Assembly: GCA_022843845.1 (NCBI GenBank)
Contig: JALHMW010000001.1
Location: 186,001-250,000 of the forward strand
Length of the DNA stretch: 64,000 bases
Origin: Archangium sp.
Lineage (GTDB): Bacteria > Myxococcota > Myxococcia > Myxococcales > Myxococcaceae
Reading direction: 5' to 3'
Below, in pieces: positions 18,101-27,400 of this stretch; position 1 is the stretch's first letter; every line of letters starts with the position of its first letter. Under the pieces are notes generated by a model, which saw only the letters and a program-made list of their open reading frames with translations, did not search any database and was not told the origin of the DNA. The translations under genes were made by a program, and so were the position numbers.

Positions 18101-20428
18101 CCGAAGGCGAGCGCCGACACGAAGGTCAGGCCTCCTCAGGCCGACACGATGATGGACGAGGTGGGTGCCAACAAGATGGCCGCAGAAGAGTCGGCGCCGG
18201 CGTCGAGAGCGATGGCTGGAATGGCCGCACCGAGTCCCGTCGTCGCTGGCAACCGCATGATGGAGCGTTCCGAAAAGAGGAAGGACTCGGCCGGTCCACG
18301 TGACGCCGACGACGCCTCGGGCTCGACCGGCGCCGACGCTCCGGTCAAGGCTCGCACCGACTTCGGCAGCTCGGCAGGCTGGTACGCCGCCCTCGTCGGA
18401 AAGATCGACGCGCCCGTGAGCCAGGCCATCAAGGTCACCGACTCACTCACCTCGTGGAAGGCCGTCGCGACGGTCGTCACACCGGGCCCGCACCTGGGCC
18501 GCGGCTCCGCCACGATGCGCACCGCGCGACCGCTCATGGTTCGCCTGCAGACCCCGCGCTTCATCATCGAAGGCGATGAGGTCGTCCTCTCGGCCGTCAT
18601 CGAGAGCCACCTCGCGAAGGCCGGGCCCGTCGACGTCGTCATCACCGCGCCGGGCATGCTGGCGCTGGGGCCGACGAAGAAGACCGTCACCGTCACGCCC
18701 GAGCAGGTGGTGCGCTTCGACGCGCGCTTCAAGATCACCGAGCTGGGCGATCGACTCATTCGTGCGCAGGTGAAGTCGGGCTCGGCGGCCGACGCGATGG
18801 AGCTCACCATCCCCGCGCTCGTGCACGGCTCGGCGCAGCGGCAGTTCTTCGCAGGCCGGCTGAGCGACACCTTCACCTTCGACGTCGAGCTGCCTCAGAA
18901 ACGAAAGGCGTCGCTCACGAAGCTCGAGCTGAACCTGTCGCCTTCGCTGCTCGCGGTGATGCTCGATGGGCTGCCGTACCTGGCGCAGTACCCGTACGGC
19001 TGCGTGGAGCAGACGCTCTCGCGCTTCGTGCCCGCGGTCATCGCGCGAAAGGCCGCGAAGGATCTCTCGTTGCCCGCGGAGCGCCTGCCGAAGGACCTCG
19101 ACGACATGGTGCAGAAGGGGCTCGAGCGGCTCGCGGGCTTCCAGCACGGTGACGGCGGCTGGGGCTGGTGGCAGAGCGATCGCACCAACCTGTGGATGAC
19201 GGCGTACGTCGTCTACGCGCTCGGGCTCGCGAAGGACGCCGGCCTGACCATCGACACTGGCATGGTGAGCCGCGGCCGCACGTACCTGCTCGGCCACCTC
19301 GGTGAAGCGCTCGACAACCCCGACACGCACGCGTTCGCCGTCTATGCGCTGGCGCAGTCGGGGCCGGTGCCGAAGGCGGTGCTCGATCAGACGTTCGAGC
19401 GGCGCACGAAGATGCAGCCTCGAGGTCGCTCCCTGGTCGCCCTCGCCTTGCTGGCCGCGAAGGACTCCCGGGCGCGCGTCGCCGTCGAGAACCTCGATGA
19501 CATCGTGAAGGTCGCCGAGGCCCGCAAGGACGCCGCGGTCGGCGAGGTGAACGACGCGTGGAGCACCTCGGCCGCGATCGAGGCGACGGCCTACACGCTG
19601 ATGGCGATGTCTCGCTGGGCCGATGGCGCGAAGTACGTGGGGCCGCTCACCGACTTCCTCGTGCTGCGACGCAATGGCGGCAAGTGGCGCACCACCCGAG
19701 ACACCGCGTTCGCGATCTACGCGCTCGCCGATCTCGCGCGCCGCGAGAAGGCCGCCTCGCAGCAGGGAAGCTTCACGGTCACCATCAACGGGAGGCAGGT
19801 CAAGCAACTGAAGTACGCGAAGGGAGGGCTCGACGTGCCGGCGCTCTTCTTCTCGGACGCCGACTTCAAGGCCGGGAAGAACACCGTGCAGGTGCGCCGT
19901 GATGGGGCAGGCACCGGCTACTGGGCCGCGACGTGGGACGTCTTCAACCAGAACGACTTCATCAAGGGCGTCGGCGGCGACGTGAAGGTGGCGCGCTCGT
20001 ACACGCTGCTGGGCAAGCCGAGCACCGAGAAGAGCACCGCGCCCACCGAGTACGGCATGCCCGTCGAGTCTGGCGTGCGCGTGCGCGTCGACGTCGAGAT
20101 CACCGCGAACAAGGCCGTCGAGTTCGTGATGCTCGAAGACTTGAAGCCGGCCGGCTTCGAGGCGGTGCAGCAGCGCTCGGGCCCCGAGGTGTGCAACTAC
20201 GCCTGTGCCCACGCCGAGCTCCGCACCGACCGCGTGGCCATGTTCCTCTCCGAGCTGAAGGTCGGCACCACGAAGCTCTCGTACGAGCTGCGCGCAGAGA
20301 CGCCTGGGCGGTTCTCGGCGCTCCCGGCCCGTGTCGAAGCGATGTACGCGCCCGAGATTCAGGCCACCGCCGACGAGATGCGCTTCGAGGTGCGCGACAC
20401 GCCGACGACCGGTGTGGCAGCGCAGTGA
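15131..20428 (+). CDS. Thioester-containing alpha-2-macroglobulin family protein
   Basis: A 1765-residue exported protein. The ATG at 15131 has AGGGAG 6 bases upstream and begins a Sec signal (cleavage near ALA/QA, residue 17-19), with no lipobox at the cut. Residues 20-250 are TPR-like helices. Macroglobulin domains follow (MMDRPLYKPGETV near 450, FLYRPGEKV near 710). LTIVDEALFAI near 945 and TDFGSSAGWYAAL near 1077 are the landmarks that flank the bait region in this family. The thioester motif GCVEQ is present with C1291 and Q1294 and is followed by the alpha/alpha toroid and a receptor-like domain to the end. It should trap attacking proteases covalently in the periplasm. No pbpC-like partner is adjacent. 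Confidence 0.93.
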   Translation: MRRLTLLLCFVSAAALAQAPTFEAANKYLAEQSFSKSCESFEAFLKANAGSPLAREATSKRAYACWKVGKRDGSTELTKLADAGEQDFARAFAQWALAQQGYRQFQQAIPLLQTATKAEGRVGDEARRLLVAGCLTQLDNATWDVKLAEKLTPIVLEYATNEADKAHARFDRAQAWLRTEATRGKGEQELTDVGATNTAWADDALFLLGQQRESKERYVDALTIYDGIVKRFSSTTSNRHSDARYAAENIRQVSLSVSAYQVTLPGLKLPVQVSWRNVKRVTWTLRRADPFSPKGYPDSVSAFSGGPVEKTWSETFEVKSQHAPGNKTFELELPSPGLYTIEAAGDGVTGSDLALMSQVAVITKSDRKQVQVYVTDVETGAAQPNAEVMFVRGNNEAKQLGRTNAQGLATFQTETSNNTHHVWVKRGADVAYSRAGDAYWSSWSRQDLAYVMMDRPLYKPGETVGLKLFLRSREGGPSEPIAERAVIVTVRDPNGKEIAKPTLTTNTFGTAFTTVALPKNATLGAWYVTVTDSSNNRSFQQPQLVFRVEEYKPPEAIVSVSAVGSPKPGDPVKLKVTAKYYSGGPLTGAQGRAIVTVSQWQHQFGKWPDEQDANDTNANSGEYDDEDRYSRGRGRRYGYYGPIASHTLVFKTGVDGTAEIEVPATPDQGTDLQVTAQVFVTDASRREIQGSGSAKLSRSPYFVDVRSDHFLYRPGEKVTLRLRSEDANGRPMSPDVLVRLSRISDPNTGALSKIAEVRTKLVSGLGLAQLDADALGAVRVEVVDVDAKQGQAPLATADLWLTSDTKPIPPPGPGFQLLMDRAPLSVGQTLRALIVTPQPGGHVWLTLEHDLIVTSRVIEMNGRTKYVELPIPAAATPNVWLMASRSESGTILQQQQGLKVRGSEVELDVKVAFDRAVAEPGSSVPVSIRATKGPAAPTETALTIVDEALFAIEPEKQDFSTFFGRQQRNQGVQTRRSTDWRSFRSRPVPQPKASADTKVRPPQADTMMDEVGANKMAAEESAPASRAMAGMAAPSPVVAGNRMMERSEKRKDSAGPRDADDASGSTGADAPVKARTDFGSSAGWYAALVGKIDAPVSQAIKVTDSLTSWKAVATVVTPGPHLGRGSATMRTARPLMVRLQTPRFIIEGDEVVLSAVIESHLAKAGPVDVVITAPGMLALGPTKKTVTVTPEQVVRFDARFKITELGDRLIRAQVKSGSAADAMELTIPALVHGSAQRQFFAGRLSDTFTFDVELPQKRKASLTKLELNLSPSLLAVMLDGLPYLAQYPYGCVEQTLSRFVPAVIARKAAKDLSLPAERLPKDLDDMVQKGLERLAGFQHGDGGWGWWQSDRTNLWMTAYVVYALGLAKDAGLTIDTGMVSRGRTYLLGHLGEALDNPDTHAFAVYALAQSGPVPKAVLDQTFERRTKMQPRGRSLVALALLAAKDSRARVAVENLDDIVKVAEARKDAAVGEVNDAWSTSAAIEATAYTLMAMSRWADGAKYVGPLTDFLVLRRNGGKWRTTRDTAFAIYALADLARREKAASQQGSFTVTINGRQVKQLKYAKGGLDVPALFFSDADFKAGKNTVQVRRDGAGTGYWAATWDVFNQNDFIKGVGGDVKVARSYTLLGKPSTEKSTAPTEYGMPVESGVRVRVDVEITANKAVEFVMLEDLKPAGFEAVQQRSGPEVCNYACAHAELRTDRVAMFLSELKVGTTKLSYELRAETPGRFSALPARVEAMYAPEIQATADEMRFEVRDTPTTGVAAQ

Positions 20429-20479
20429 CGAGGAGAAAAGGCGACACCTGCGGCGCGGCCCGTTACACCTCGGGCCGGA

Positions 20480-21013
20480 ATGGATGAAGCGCTCGTCTTT
20501 GGCCCGACGTTCGAAGCGCTCGCGCGGGCGCTCTCGCTGCGCCTGACGCCCGAGGCCACCGTCCAGTTCAAGGCGATGGGTGTCGACTTCGAGCGGCTGC
20601 TGCCCGCGTACCCGTTCGAGACATGGGTCAAGGCGATGGACCTCGGCTCCCAGCTGGTGATGCCCAACGCTTCAGAGAAGGAGCGGCACCTCGCGATGGG
20701 CCGCCGCATGGTCGACAGCTACGGCGAGTCGCTGGTGGGCAAGGCGCTGCTGACGGCGATTCGGGTGATCGGCCCCCGGCGAATGCTGGAGCGCATGGCC
20801 CGCAACCTCCGCACCGCGAACAACTACACCGAGACGAAGGTCACGGCGGGCGCGGACGGAAGTTACGAGCTGTGGTGCAGCAAGGTGGCGTCGACGGCGT
20901 TCTACTGCGGCATGCTCCGGCGAGGCGTCGAGTTGGCTGGTGGCAAGAGCCCCACTGTCGAGAGCACCGCGCATGACGGCAGCGGCGCGACGTTCCTGAT
21001 CCGCTGGACCTGA
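20480..21013 (+). CDS. DUF2378 (TIGR02265) protein
   Basis: A 177-residue protein of the family nearly restricted to Cystobacterineae. Landmarks are LVFGPTFEALARAL at the start, a GVD.ERLLPAYP segment, the RHLAMGRRMVDSYGE helix, IGPRRMLERMARNLRTANNYTE and a beta-rich end. Length fits the family (about 180). The biochemical role of the family is unknown. It lies 51 bases after the alpha-2-macroglobulin gene on the same strand, so co-expression is possible but not required. Convergent with the next gene (3 bases between stops). Confidence 0.88.
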   Translation: MDEALVFGPTFEALARALSLRLTPEATVQFKAMGVDFERLLPAYPFETWVKAMDLGSQLVMPNASEKERHLAMGRRMVDSYGESLVGKALLTAIRVIGPRRMLERMARNLRTANNYTETKVTAGADGSYELWCSKVASTAFYCGMLRRGVELAGGKSPTVESTAHDGSGATFLIRWT

Positions 21014-21016
21014 GCC

Positions 21017-24000
21017 TCAGTTCGGCACGCAGACCTGATTCGCGTCGCACGTCGTGCCCGCCAGACAGCCCGCGCTGCATGCGCGCAACGTGAGCGTCTC
21101 GGCGAATGCACCGCGAGCGCCGGCGCCACCTGATGACGTCACCGGGCCCGGCGAGGAGCCACCAGCACCGCCTCGTCCACCGGTGTCGATGGCTGCGCTG
21201 ACGAGGAAGGTGTTGGTGCTGCTGACGGATTGCACGTCGACGTTGAAGCCGAGCACCGAGAACGACGGGCCACCCGCGCCACCACCGCCACCGCCGCCGG
21301 GACCGCCGTTGCCGCCCTCACCACCTTTGCCTCCGGTCGAGCTGCTCCAGCGATCAGGCTGCCCGCCGACGCCGCCCGCGCCACCGACGCCGCCAGGGCC
21401 ACCGAAGCCACCGTTGCCGCCGTTGCCGCCGAGCCCGCGCTGAATGCGATTGCCGGTGAGCGTGGGGCGCGCCGCCGAGAGCACTGGAGCGCCGATGAAG
21501 AACGCGAGCGAGGCACCGCCCTGGGCTCCGGCCGCGCCACCTGCGCCACCACACGCCCCCGCGCCGCCGCCGCCGCCGCTCGCGCCGATCTCCCACGCCT
21601 GGCACCCGCCGCCGGTGAACTTCACGACGCCCGAGCCCGCACCGCCGCCACCGCCCGGCAGACCGACGACGCCGCCGAGCCCTGCGCTCGCGCTCACCGT
21701 GGCGCCTGTCCACCGGCCGCTCACCACGCTGCCGAAGCGCGCCCCTGCAGGCGCCCCAGCGCCACCGAGCCCACCGCTCCCATCGGGACCCTGGAGCCCG
21801 TCCTGCCCGTCGTTCGGCTGAATGTTCGACGGGTAGCCGCTCTCCTGCACCTGGCTGCACGACGGCCGGGAGAGGTTCGAGAAGGTGCGATCGAAGCCGC
21901 CACGTCCGTTGCGGCTGCCCAGCGCCGGGCCTGCGAACTCCTGCTGCGCTCCGGTGTTCGTCACCATCGAGTACACAGGGCAGATCGACCCACCACCCTG
22001 AGGCGCGCTGCCCGAAGCACACGAGGGGTTCTGGCCGCCGACACCGCCGATTCGATGCGCGGCAGGCGAGCAGAACCCCGTGGGGAAGTGCTGGCTGTCG
22101 ACGCCGCGCTGCCCGTTGAGGACCATCGTCGCCTGACGGCCGAAGCCTTGATCGCCCGTGCGCCCATTGCCGCCCTGGCCTCCGCGGCCCGCGATGACGT
22201 CGTTGCTGCTGACGACGACGCGCGACCCGACGTTGAAGAGGTACACGGCGATGCTGGCCTCGCCACGCCCGTCGACGGCCGCTGGCGGCGCGTCCCACCC
22301 GACGATGGTGAAGCCCGCGATGACGGTCTCGAGCGCGCCCTGCCCCGCGTTCTCGACGTGCACGGCGCCAGCGTTGAAGACGGTGGGCTGCGCGCCCTGG
22401 ATGAACGTGGTGTGGAGGCGCGGGTCTCGCTTGAGGAAGTCGCTCGAGTACCCACCGAAGAGCTGCTGGCCGTCTTCGAGGCGAACGTTCTCCCGGTACA
22501 GGCCCTGCGCGACGAGCACGTAGCGCTTGTTGAGCGGCCCCAGGGCAGCGAGCCCCTGCGCGATGGTCCGGAACGGCGCCGTGCGCGAGCCGTTGCCGAC
22601 GGCGGGCCCGGTGCCTGAGACGAACACCGCGTCTTGCTGCACGCCGTCGATGCCGTCGCAGTTCTCGTCGACCCACGACGCCGCGCTCCCGGTGCCGGGC
22701 GCGCGATCGGGCAAATCGATGGTGAGGTTTCCCTGCAGCCGACGGCACTCGCAGCCGTCACCGGTGTCACCGTTGACGTTCACGTACTCGAAGGTGGTGC
22801 CGCCGATCGTCTCAGTGAGGCAGGGGCCCATCACGCAGCGGGGCATCGCTTGCGCCGTGTCGCAGACGCCGTTGGTCTTCTGCAGCGCAGGCGACCAGAT
22901 CTTCGAGCAGTCGTTGTTGCAGAACCCGCAGTGCTGGAGCGCCTCGTATCGGCCCGTCGCCACGGTGCGGAAGCCTTCATCGACGCGCCCATCGCAGTTG
23001 TTGTCGCGGCCGTCGCAGATCTCGGGGTTGAACGAGTCTACGTCGCAGCTCGACCACGACGGCCCGGGCGCGCGGCAGGTCTCGAAGCCACGGCACATCG
23101 CGGTGCCGCCCGGCTCCGTCACGGTGCACGAGCGCGTGGAGTTGGTCGTTCGCGTCGAGCAGGTGCAGGTGTTCGTCGACGGCACGCACTGCTGCGTTCC
23201 GGCCTGGCAGCCATACCCGGCGGGGCACGTCGGGCCATAGGCTGAGTTCGCGGAGCAATCGCGGCCACACACCCGCTGGCCATCGACGGTGAGGCAGCGC
23301 GCGTTCGGCCCGATGCAATCGGCGTCGACCAGGCAGGCGCGGCACAACGTGTCGGGCAGCTCCTGGCAGAACGTGCGATCGGTCGACGGGAAGAAGCCGG
23401 TCGCGCACGCCGTCACCTGGCAGCGGAAGGCACCTCGCGGGTCGGCCGTGCAGGTCGTCGCGGTCGCGTTGGGAATCTTCGCGCAGTCGTTTCCACAGCG
23501 GCCGCAGTGCGTGAGCTGCGTGTACCGGCCCTGGGCGTCGAGGAAGCCGTTGTCGACGACACCGTCACAGTCATCGTCGCGGGCGTTACAGGCCTCGGTC
23601 TCGGGGTCGAGCGCGGTGCAGACCAGGCCTGCCGTCGCCAGACACACCTGCGGGCCGCGGCAGGTGCGCATGCCGACCGTCTTGCTGCACTCGGGCGCGG
23701 TGAAGTCGTCGATGCGGCCGTTGCAGTCGTCATCGACGCCGTTGCACGTCTCCTGGAGCGCCGACGGCGCGTCGCACGAGGTGAACCCACCATCGGCCTG
23801 ACACGTCTGGTTGCCCTGGCAGCGGCCGAACTGGTTGGGCGGACCGCGGCAGCCCTTCTCGAGGCCGAGCGTCTGGGGCGTGCAGTCGCAGGTGCGGCCG
23901 TCGGGCACGCACTGCCTGCTGCCATCGGGGCGCGCTTCGCAGCGGTACAGCGAGGGACACCCCTCGAAGGAGCAGTCACGGCCGCAGAAGGTGCCACCCT

Positions 24001-24451
24001 CGAAGGTGAGGCACTTGTCGGCGCCCGAGGCCCCACACTCGAAGTCGCGTTGGCAGTCCTGACAGAGCAACGGCTGGGGAATGGCGCACAGCGCGAGCGT
24101 CTGGCCCGCGTCGGGGCGATCGCGGTCCGGCATCGTCTTGCAGGTGAACGCGAGCGGACAGCCAGCGTCGGGCGCGCTTCCACACGCCATCGTGCAGAAC
24201 GCACCTTGCGGGCCGTTCGCGCAGAAGGCCGACGCACATTCAGCGCCGCTCGCGCAGGGCTCACCGAAGCGCTTGCTGCCACCTCGTGGACCAGCGTCGA
24301 CCTCGTCGAGCACGCGGCACACCTGGTTGACGCAACGAAGGCCCTCGGCGCAGTCGGTGTCGAAGACGCAGGGCTCGATGCGAGAGAAGAACAGCGTTCG
24401 CCCGCACGACGCCGCGAGGAGGAAGAAGACGAGGAGCGCGCTGCGGGACAT
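21017..24451 (-). CDS. Giant Cys-rich lipoprotein with MopE-type metal-binding motifs, DUF1565 and glycine-rich region (paralogue 1)
   Basis: A 1144-residue protein. The ATG at 24451 shares one base with the upstream stop (TGATG); the longer open frame is antisense or overlaps the upstream gene. The signal ends in LAASC (Cys16). Residues 25-480 are Cys-rich, Dickkopf-like knots, with three copies of the putative metal-binding motif (NGVDDDCNGRIDD, NARDDDCDGVVDN, DGRDNNCDGRVDE). Near 620 is a DUF1565/right-handed beta-helix entry (APFRTIAQGLAAL, GYSSDF). The last 350 residues are glycine-rich in PGRS style (GGNGGNGGFGGPGG). It is a predicted outer-surface protein binding divalent metal. Function unknown. 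Its paralogue lies directly upstream. Confidence 0.85.
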   Translation of the reverse strand: MSRSALLVFFLLAASCGRTLFFSRIEPCVFDTDCAEGLRCVNQVCRVLDEVDAGPRGGSKRFGEPCASGAECASAFCANGPQGAFCTMACGSAPDAGCPLAFTCKTMPDRDRPDAGQTLALCAIPQPLLCQDCQRDFECGASGADKCLTFEGGTFCGRDCSFEGCPSLYRCEARPDGSRQCVPDGRTCDCTPQTLGLEKGCRGPPNQFGRCQGNQTCQADGGFTSCDAPSALQETCNGVDDDCNGRIDDFTAPECSKTVGMRTCRGPQVCLATAGLVCTALDPETEACNARDDDCDGVVDNGFLDAQGRYTQLTHCGRCGNDCAKIPNATATTCTADPRGAFRCQVTACATGFFPSTDRTFCQELPDTLCRACLVDADCIGPNARCLTVDGQRVCGRDCSANSAYGPTCPAGYGCQAGTQQCVPSTNTCTCSTRTTNSTRSCTVTEPGGTAMCRGFETCRAPGPSWSSCDVDSFNPEICDGRDNNCDGRVDEGFRTVATGRYEALQHCGFCNNDCSKIWSPALQKTNGVCDTAQAMPRCVMGPCLTETIGGTTFEYVNVNGDTGDGCECRRLQGNLTIDLPDRAPGTGSAASWVDENCDGIDGVQQDAVFVSGTGPAVGNGSRTAPFRTIAQGLAALGPLNKRYVLVAQGLYRENVRLEDGQQLFGGYSSDFLKRDPRLHTTFIQGAQPTVFNAGAVHVENAGQGALETVIAGFTIVGWDAPPAAVDGRGEASIAVYLFNVGSRVVVSSNDVIAGRGGQGGNGRTGDQGFGRQATMVLNGQRGVDSQHFPTGFCSPAAHRIGGVGGQNPSCASGSAPQGGGSICPVYSMVTNTGAQQEFAGPALGSRNGRGGFDRTFSNLSRPSCSQVQESGYPSNIQPNDGQDGLQGPDGSGGLGGAGAPAGARFGSVVSGRWTGATVSASAGLGGVVGLPGGGGGAGSGVVKFTGGGCQAWEIGASGGGGGAGACGGAGGAAGAQGGASLAFFIGAPVLSAARPTLTGNRIQRGLGGNGGNGGFGGPGGVGGAGGVGGQPDRWSSSTGGKGGEGGNGGPGGGGGGGAGGPSFSVLGFNVDVQSVSSTNTFLVSAAIDTGGRGGAGGSSPGPVTSSGGAGARGAFAETLTLRACSAGCLAGTTCDANQVCVPN

Positions 24452-27400
24452 CAGAACACCCCCAGCTGGCGAACGAGCCCGGGCTGCCCGTCGCCGCCCT
24501 TGAAGGCTGCGCCAGAAGGAGACGAGCCGCCGATGCCGCCAGCGCCCGCCGCGTTCATCGGCGTGGGCGCGAAGGTGTTCTGCATGCCGAGCGACGCGTT
24601 CACCCGGCCCGCGATGCCGTAGACCGAGCCGCCACAGCCGCCGCCGGCGCCGCTCCCTCCGCCGCCGTTGCCCCCGCGCCCGCCGAGCCCGCCCTGCCCT
24701 GCGCACCACGCCGCGGAGTTCTGAGGTCCACCGCGGCCACCCTGTCCACCGAGCCCGCCGAAGCCGCCAGCGCCGCCGTTGCCGCCGTTTCCGCCGAAGC
24801 CGAGATCGATGAGGTTGCCGATGATGGTGTTGTTGCCCCCGACGATGAAGAGCGCGAACGAGCCTCCGCCGCTCGCCGCGCCGAGCCCACCACCACCGCC
24901 GCAGCCACCGGCGCCACCCCCACCGCCCGTCGCGCCGAGATCGCCGACGCGACGCCCGACGGTGCAGGAAGACGGGTTGCCGTTGTCGACACAGCCACCA
25001 GAGCCGCCGCCGCCGCCCCCGCGGCCGTTCGCGCCACCTTGACCGGGACCTCCGATGGACGCGACCCAGTCGTTCCCGACGAGCCCACCCAGCGGCGCCG
25101 TGCACCCGGGGCCTGCGGCAGCCGACGTGCCTGCGCCGCCGTTCTGCGCCGGCCCGCCGTTGAGCCCGTTGGGAGGCACCACGCAGTCGTACTTGCAGAG
25201 GGTGAACTGCATGCCGAACGAGTTGTCGTAGCGCCCGTTGCTCCCGCCCTGCCCGTTGCCGCCTGCGCCCGTCGTGTACTGCTGCGGGTCGTTGCGCGGG
25301 TCAGCCCCACCGCCGGGGTTGCCCGAGGTCTGCGCCGCGCACGCGACGTTCTGTCCGCCAGCGCCACCGGGTTGGACCTCGTTCGTACACTCCGGCGTGT
25401 TGCACTCACGCGCGGGCAGCCCATCGACGCCGTTGCCGCCGTTCGCCCCTGCAGGGCCGGGGACTCCAGGCGTCGCGTCACCGCCGCGGCCGCCGACGAA
25501 GTGGTTGTTCTGCAGCGTCAGCCCGCCGACGACGTTCACGTAGGCCGCGTACGAGTTGAACGCCGGCTGACCCGACGCGGGCCGCGAGGTGACGTCGTAG
25601 CCGCGCACCGTGAAGCCGCTCACGATGGTCGTCAGCGCCGACGCCGGCCACTCTGCGTTCAAGGTGCCTCGGCGGAAGGTCGGCGACGAGAAGTCCGGCT
25701 GAGGTCCTTCGATCAACGTGGGGAAGGTGATCACGTCACGCCGCGCGAAGTCCGACGAGTAGCCGCCGTGCAGACGAAGCCCGGGCTGCAGCACCACCTG
25801 CTCGACGTACGTGCCCTGCGCGACGAGGATCGTGTTTCGGGCGCCAGCGACCGCGGCGATCGCCTCACGAATGGTGCGGAAGGGGTTGGCGCGCGTGCCG
25901 AGGCTGTTCGTGCTCTGCGCCCAGACGAAGATGGAGTTCGCCACCACGCCGTCGACGCCATCGCAGTCACGATCGACGTAGCGCAGGCCCGCCGGCGGGT
26001 ACGTCGTGGAGAGATCAGGGTCGTCGATGCCGAGCGGCAGCCGCGCGCACTCGCACCCGTTCGTCTCTTCGCGATCGACGTCGCTGAACTGCGCGTTCAC
26101 TGCGCAGGCCCGCACACCACCGTCGACGGAGATGCAGCGTGACGCAGGGTTTCCCGTCGCCGCCTGACATTGCCCATCGGTGGCGCACGTGGGGGCGCAG
26201 TTCGTCCCGAGGCACTGCGTGCCGCCGAGACAGCCCATGGCGCATGGCCGGACGCAGACCGAGGTGACGGGATCGCACGTGCCCATCGGGCAGTCGGTCG
26301 ACGTGCGGCACGGAGCGCCTGCGCCGAGAATGTCCTCCGACGTGCACTGCACGATGGTGCAGCCGACGCCGCCGTCGACGCGGCAGCCACCGATGGCGTG
26401 CTGAATGGTCGGGCTCCAGCGTGCCTTGCAGTTGGTCTGGCAGTTCCCGCACTGCTCGTCGGTGTCGTAGGTGCCCGAGTCGCGCGTGTTGATGAAGCCC
26501 TCGTCGACGATCGCGTCGCAGTCGTTGTCGGCGCCATCACAGAGCTCGGCGGTCGTCATCGAGGTGTCGCAGCTCGAGTACGTGCCGGTGAGCTCGCAGA
26601 TCTGCCGGCCGACGCAGGTGCTGGGCCCCGACGTCACGAAGCAGCTGCGTGCGAAGCCCTGACGTGCGGTCGCGCACTCGCAGGAGTTCGTGCTTGGGAC
26701 GCAGACCAGCGCTCCGCCCTGGCTCTGGCAGGTGCTCCCCATCGGGCAACAGTCCAGCGAGCCGACGATGCCGTTGCAGTTGGGCCGCTGGCTCGAGGGA
26801 GAACACGACTGCTGGCACGCCCTGCCCTGATCGTTGCCGACCGCCGAGCAGACATCGCCGGGCACGCGACAGTCGGCGTTGCTGGTGCACGGCGCGCACT
26901 GCGTCTCGGGCACGGGCTCACAGCGCGCAGGGTCGGTCGCCGACGGGAAGAGATAGAAGCCCTTCGCGCAGCGGCGTGGCACGCAGGTGAACTGGCCAGC
27001 GCGGTCGACGCACGAGGCAGCGCCCACGCCACCGTCACGATCGAGGCCGTTGATGACCTCGTAGCAGTCGGTGTTACAGCCTCCGCAGGCGCGAGGGCTC
27101 GAGTAACGGCCCAGTGCATCACGGAGCCCGTCGTCGACGATGCCGTTACAGTCGTCGTCGACGCCGTTGCAGCGCTCTTCCACGGGGTCGGGCGCGCTGC
27201 AGAGGAAGGCGAAGCCGGCGTCGTTGGCGAGGGCTCCACACGACACCTTGCCGGTGCAGCTGACGCCTTTGCGGCAGTCGGGGAAGCCCACGACGCTCGA
27301 GGTGTCGAGGCCGGGGTCCGCCGAGTCGGTGAGGCCGTTGCAGTCGTTGTCGCGGCCGTCACAGACCTCGGGAGACGCGACCGGCGCGTCACACGTCGCG

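Noticed and set aside
18443..20212. 589-codon minus-strand ORF inside the alpha-2-macroglobulin gene
   Set aside because: Antisense to the thioester and receptor regions; composition is Arg/His-rich and no domain is seen.
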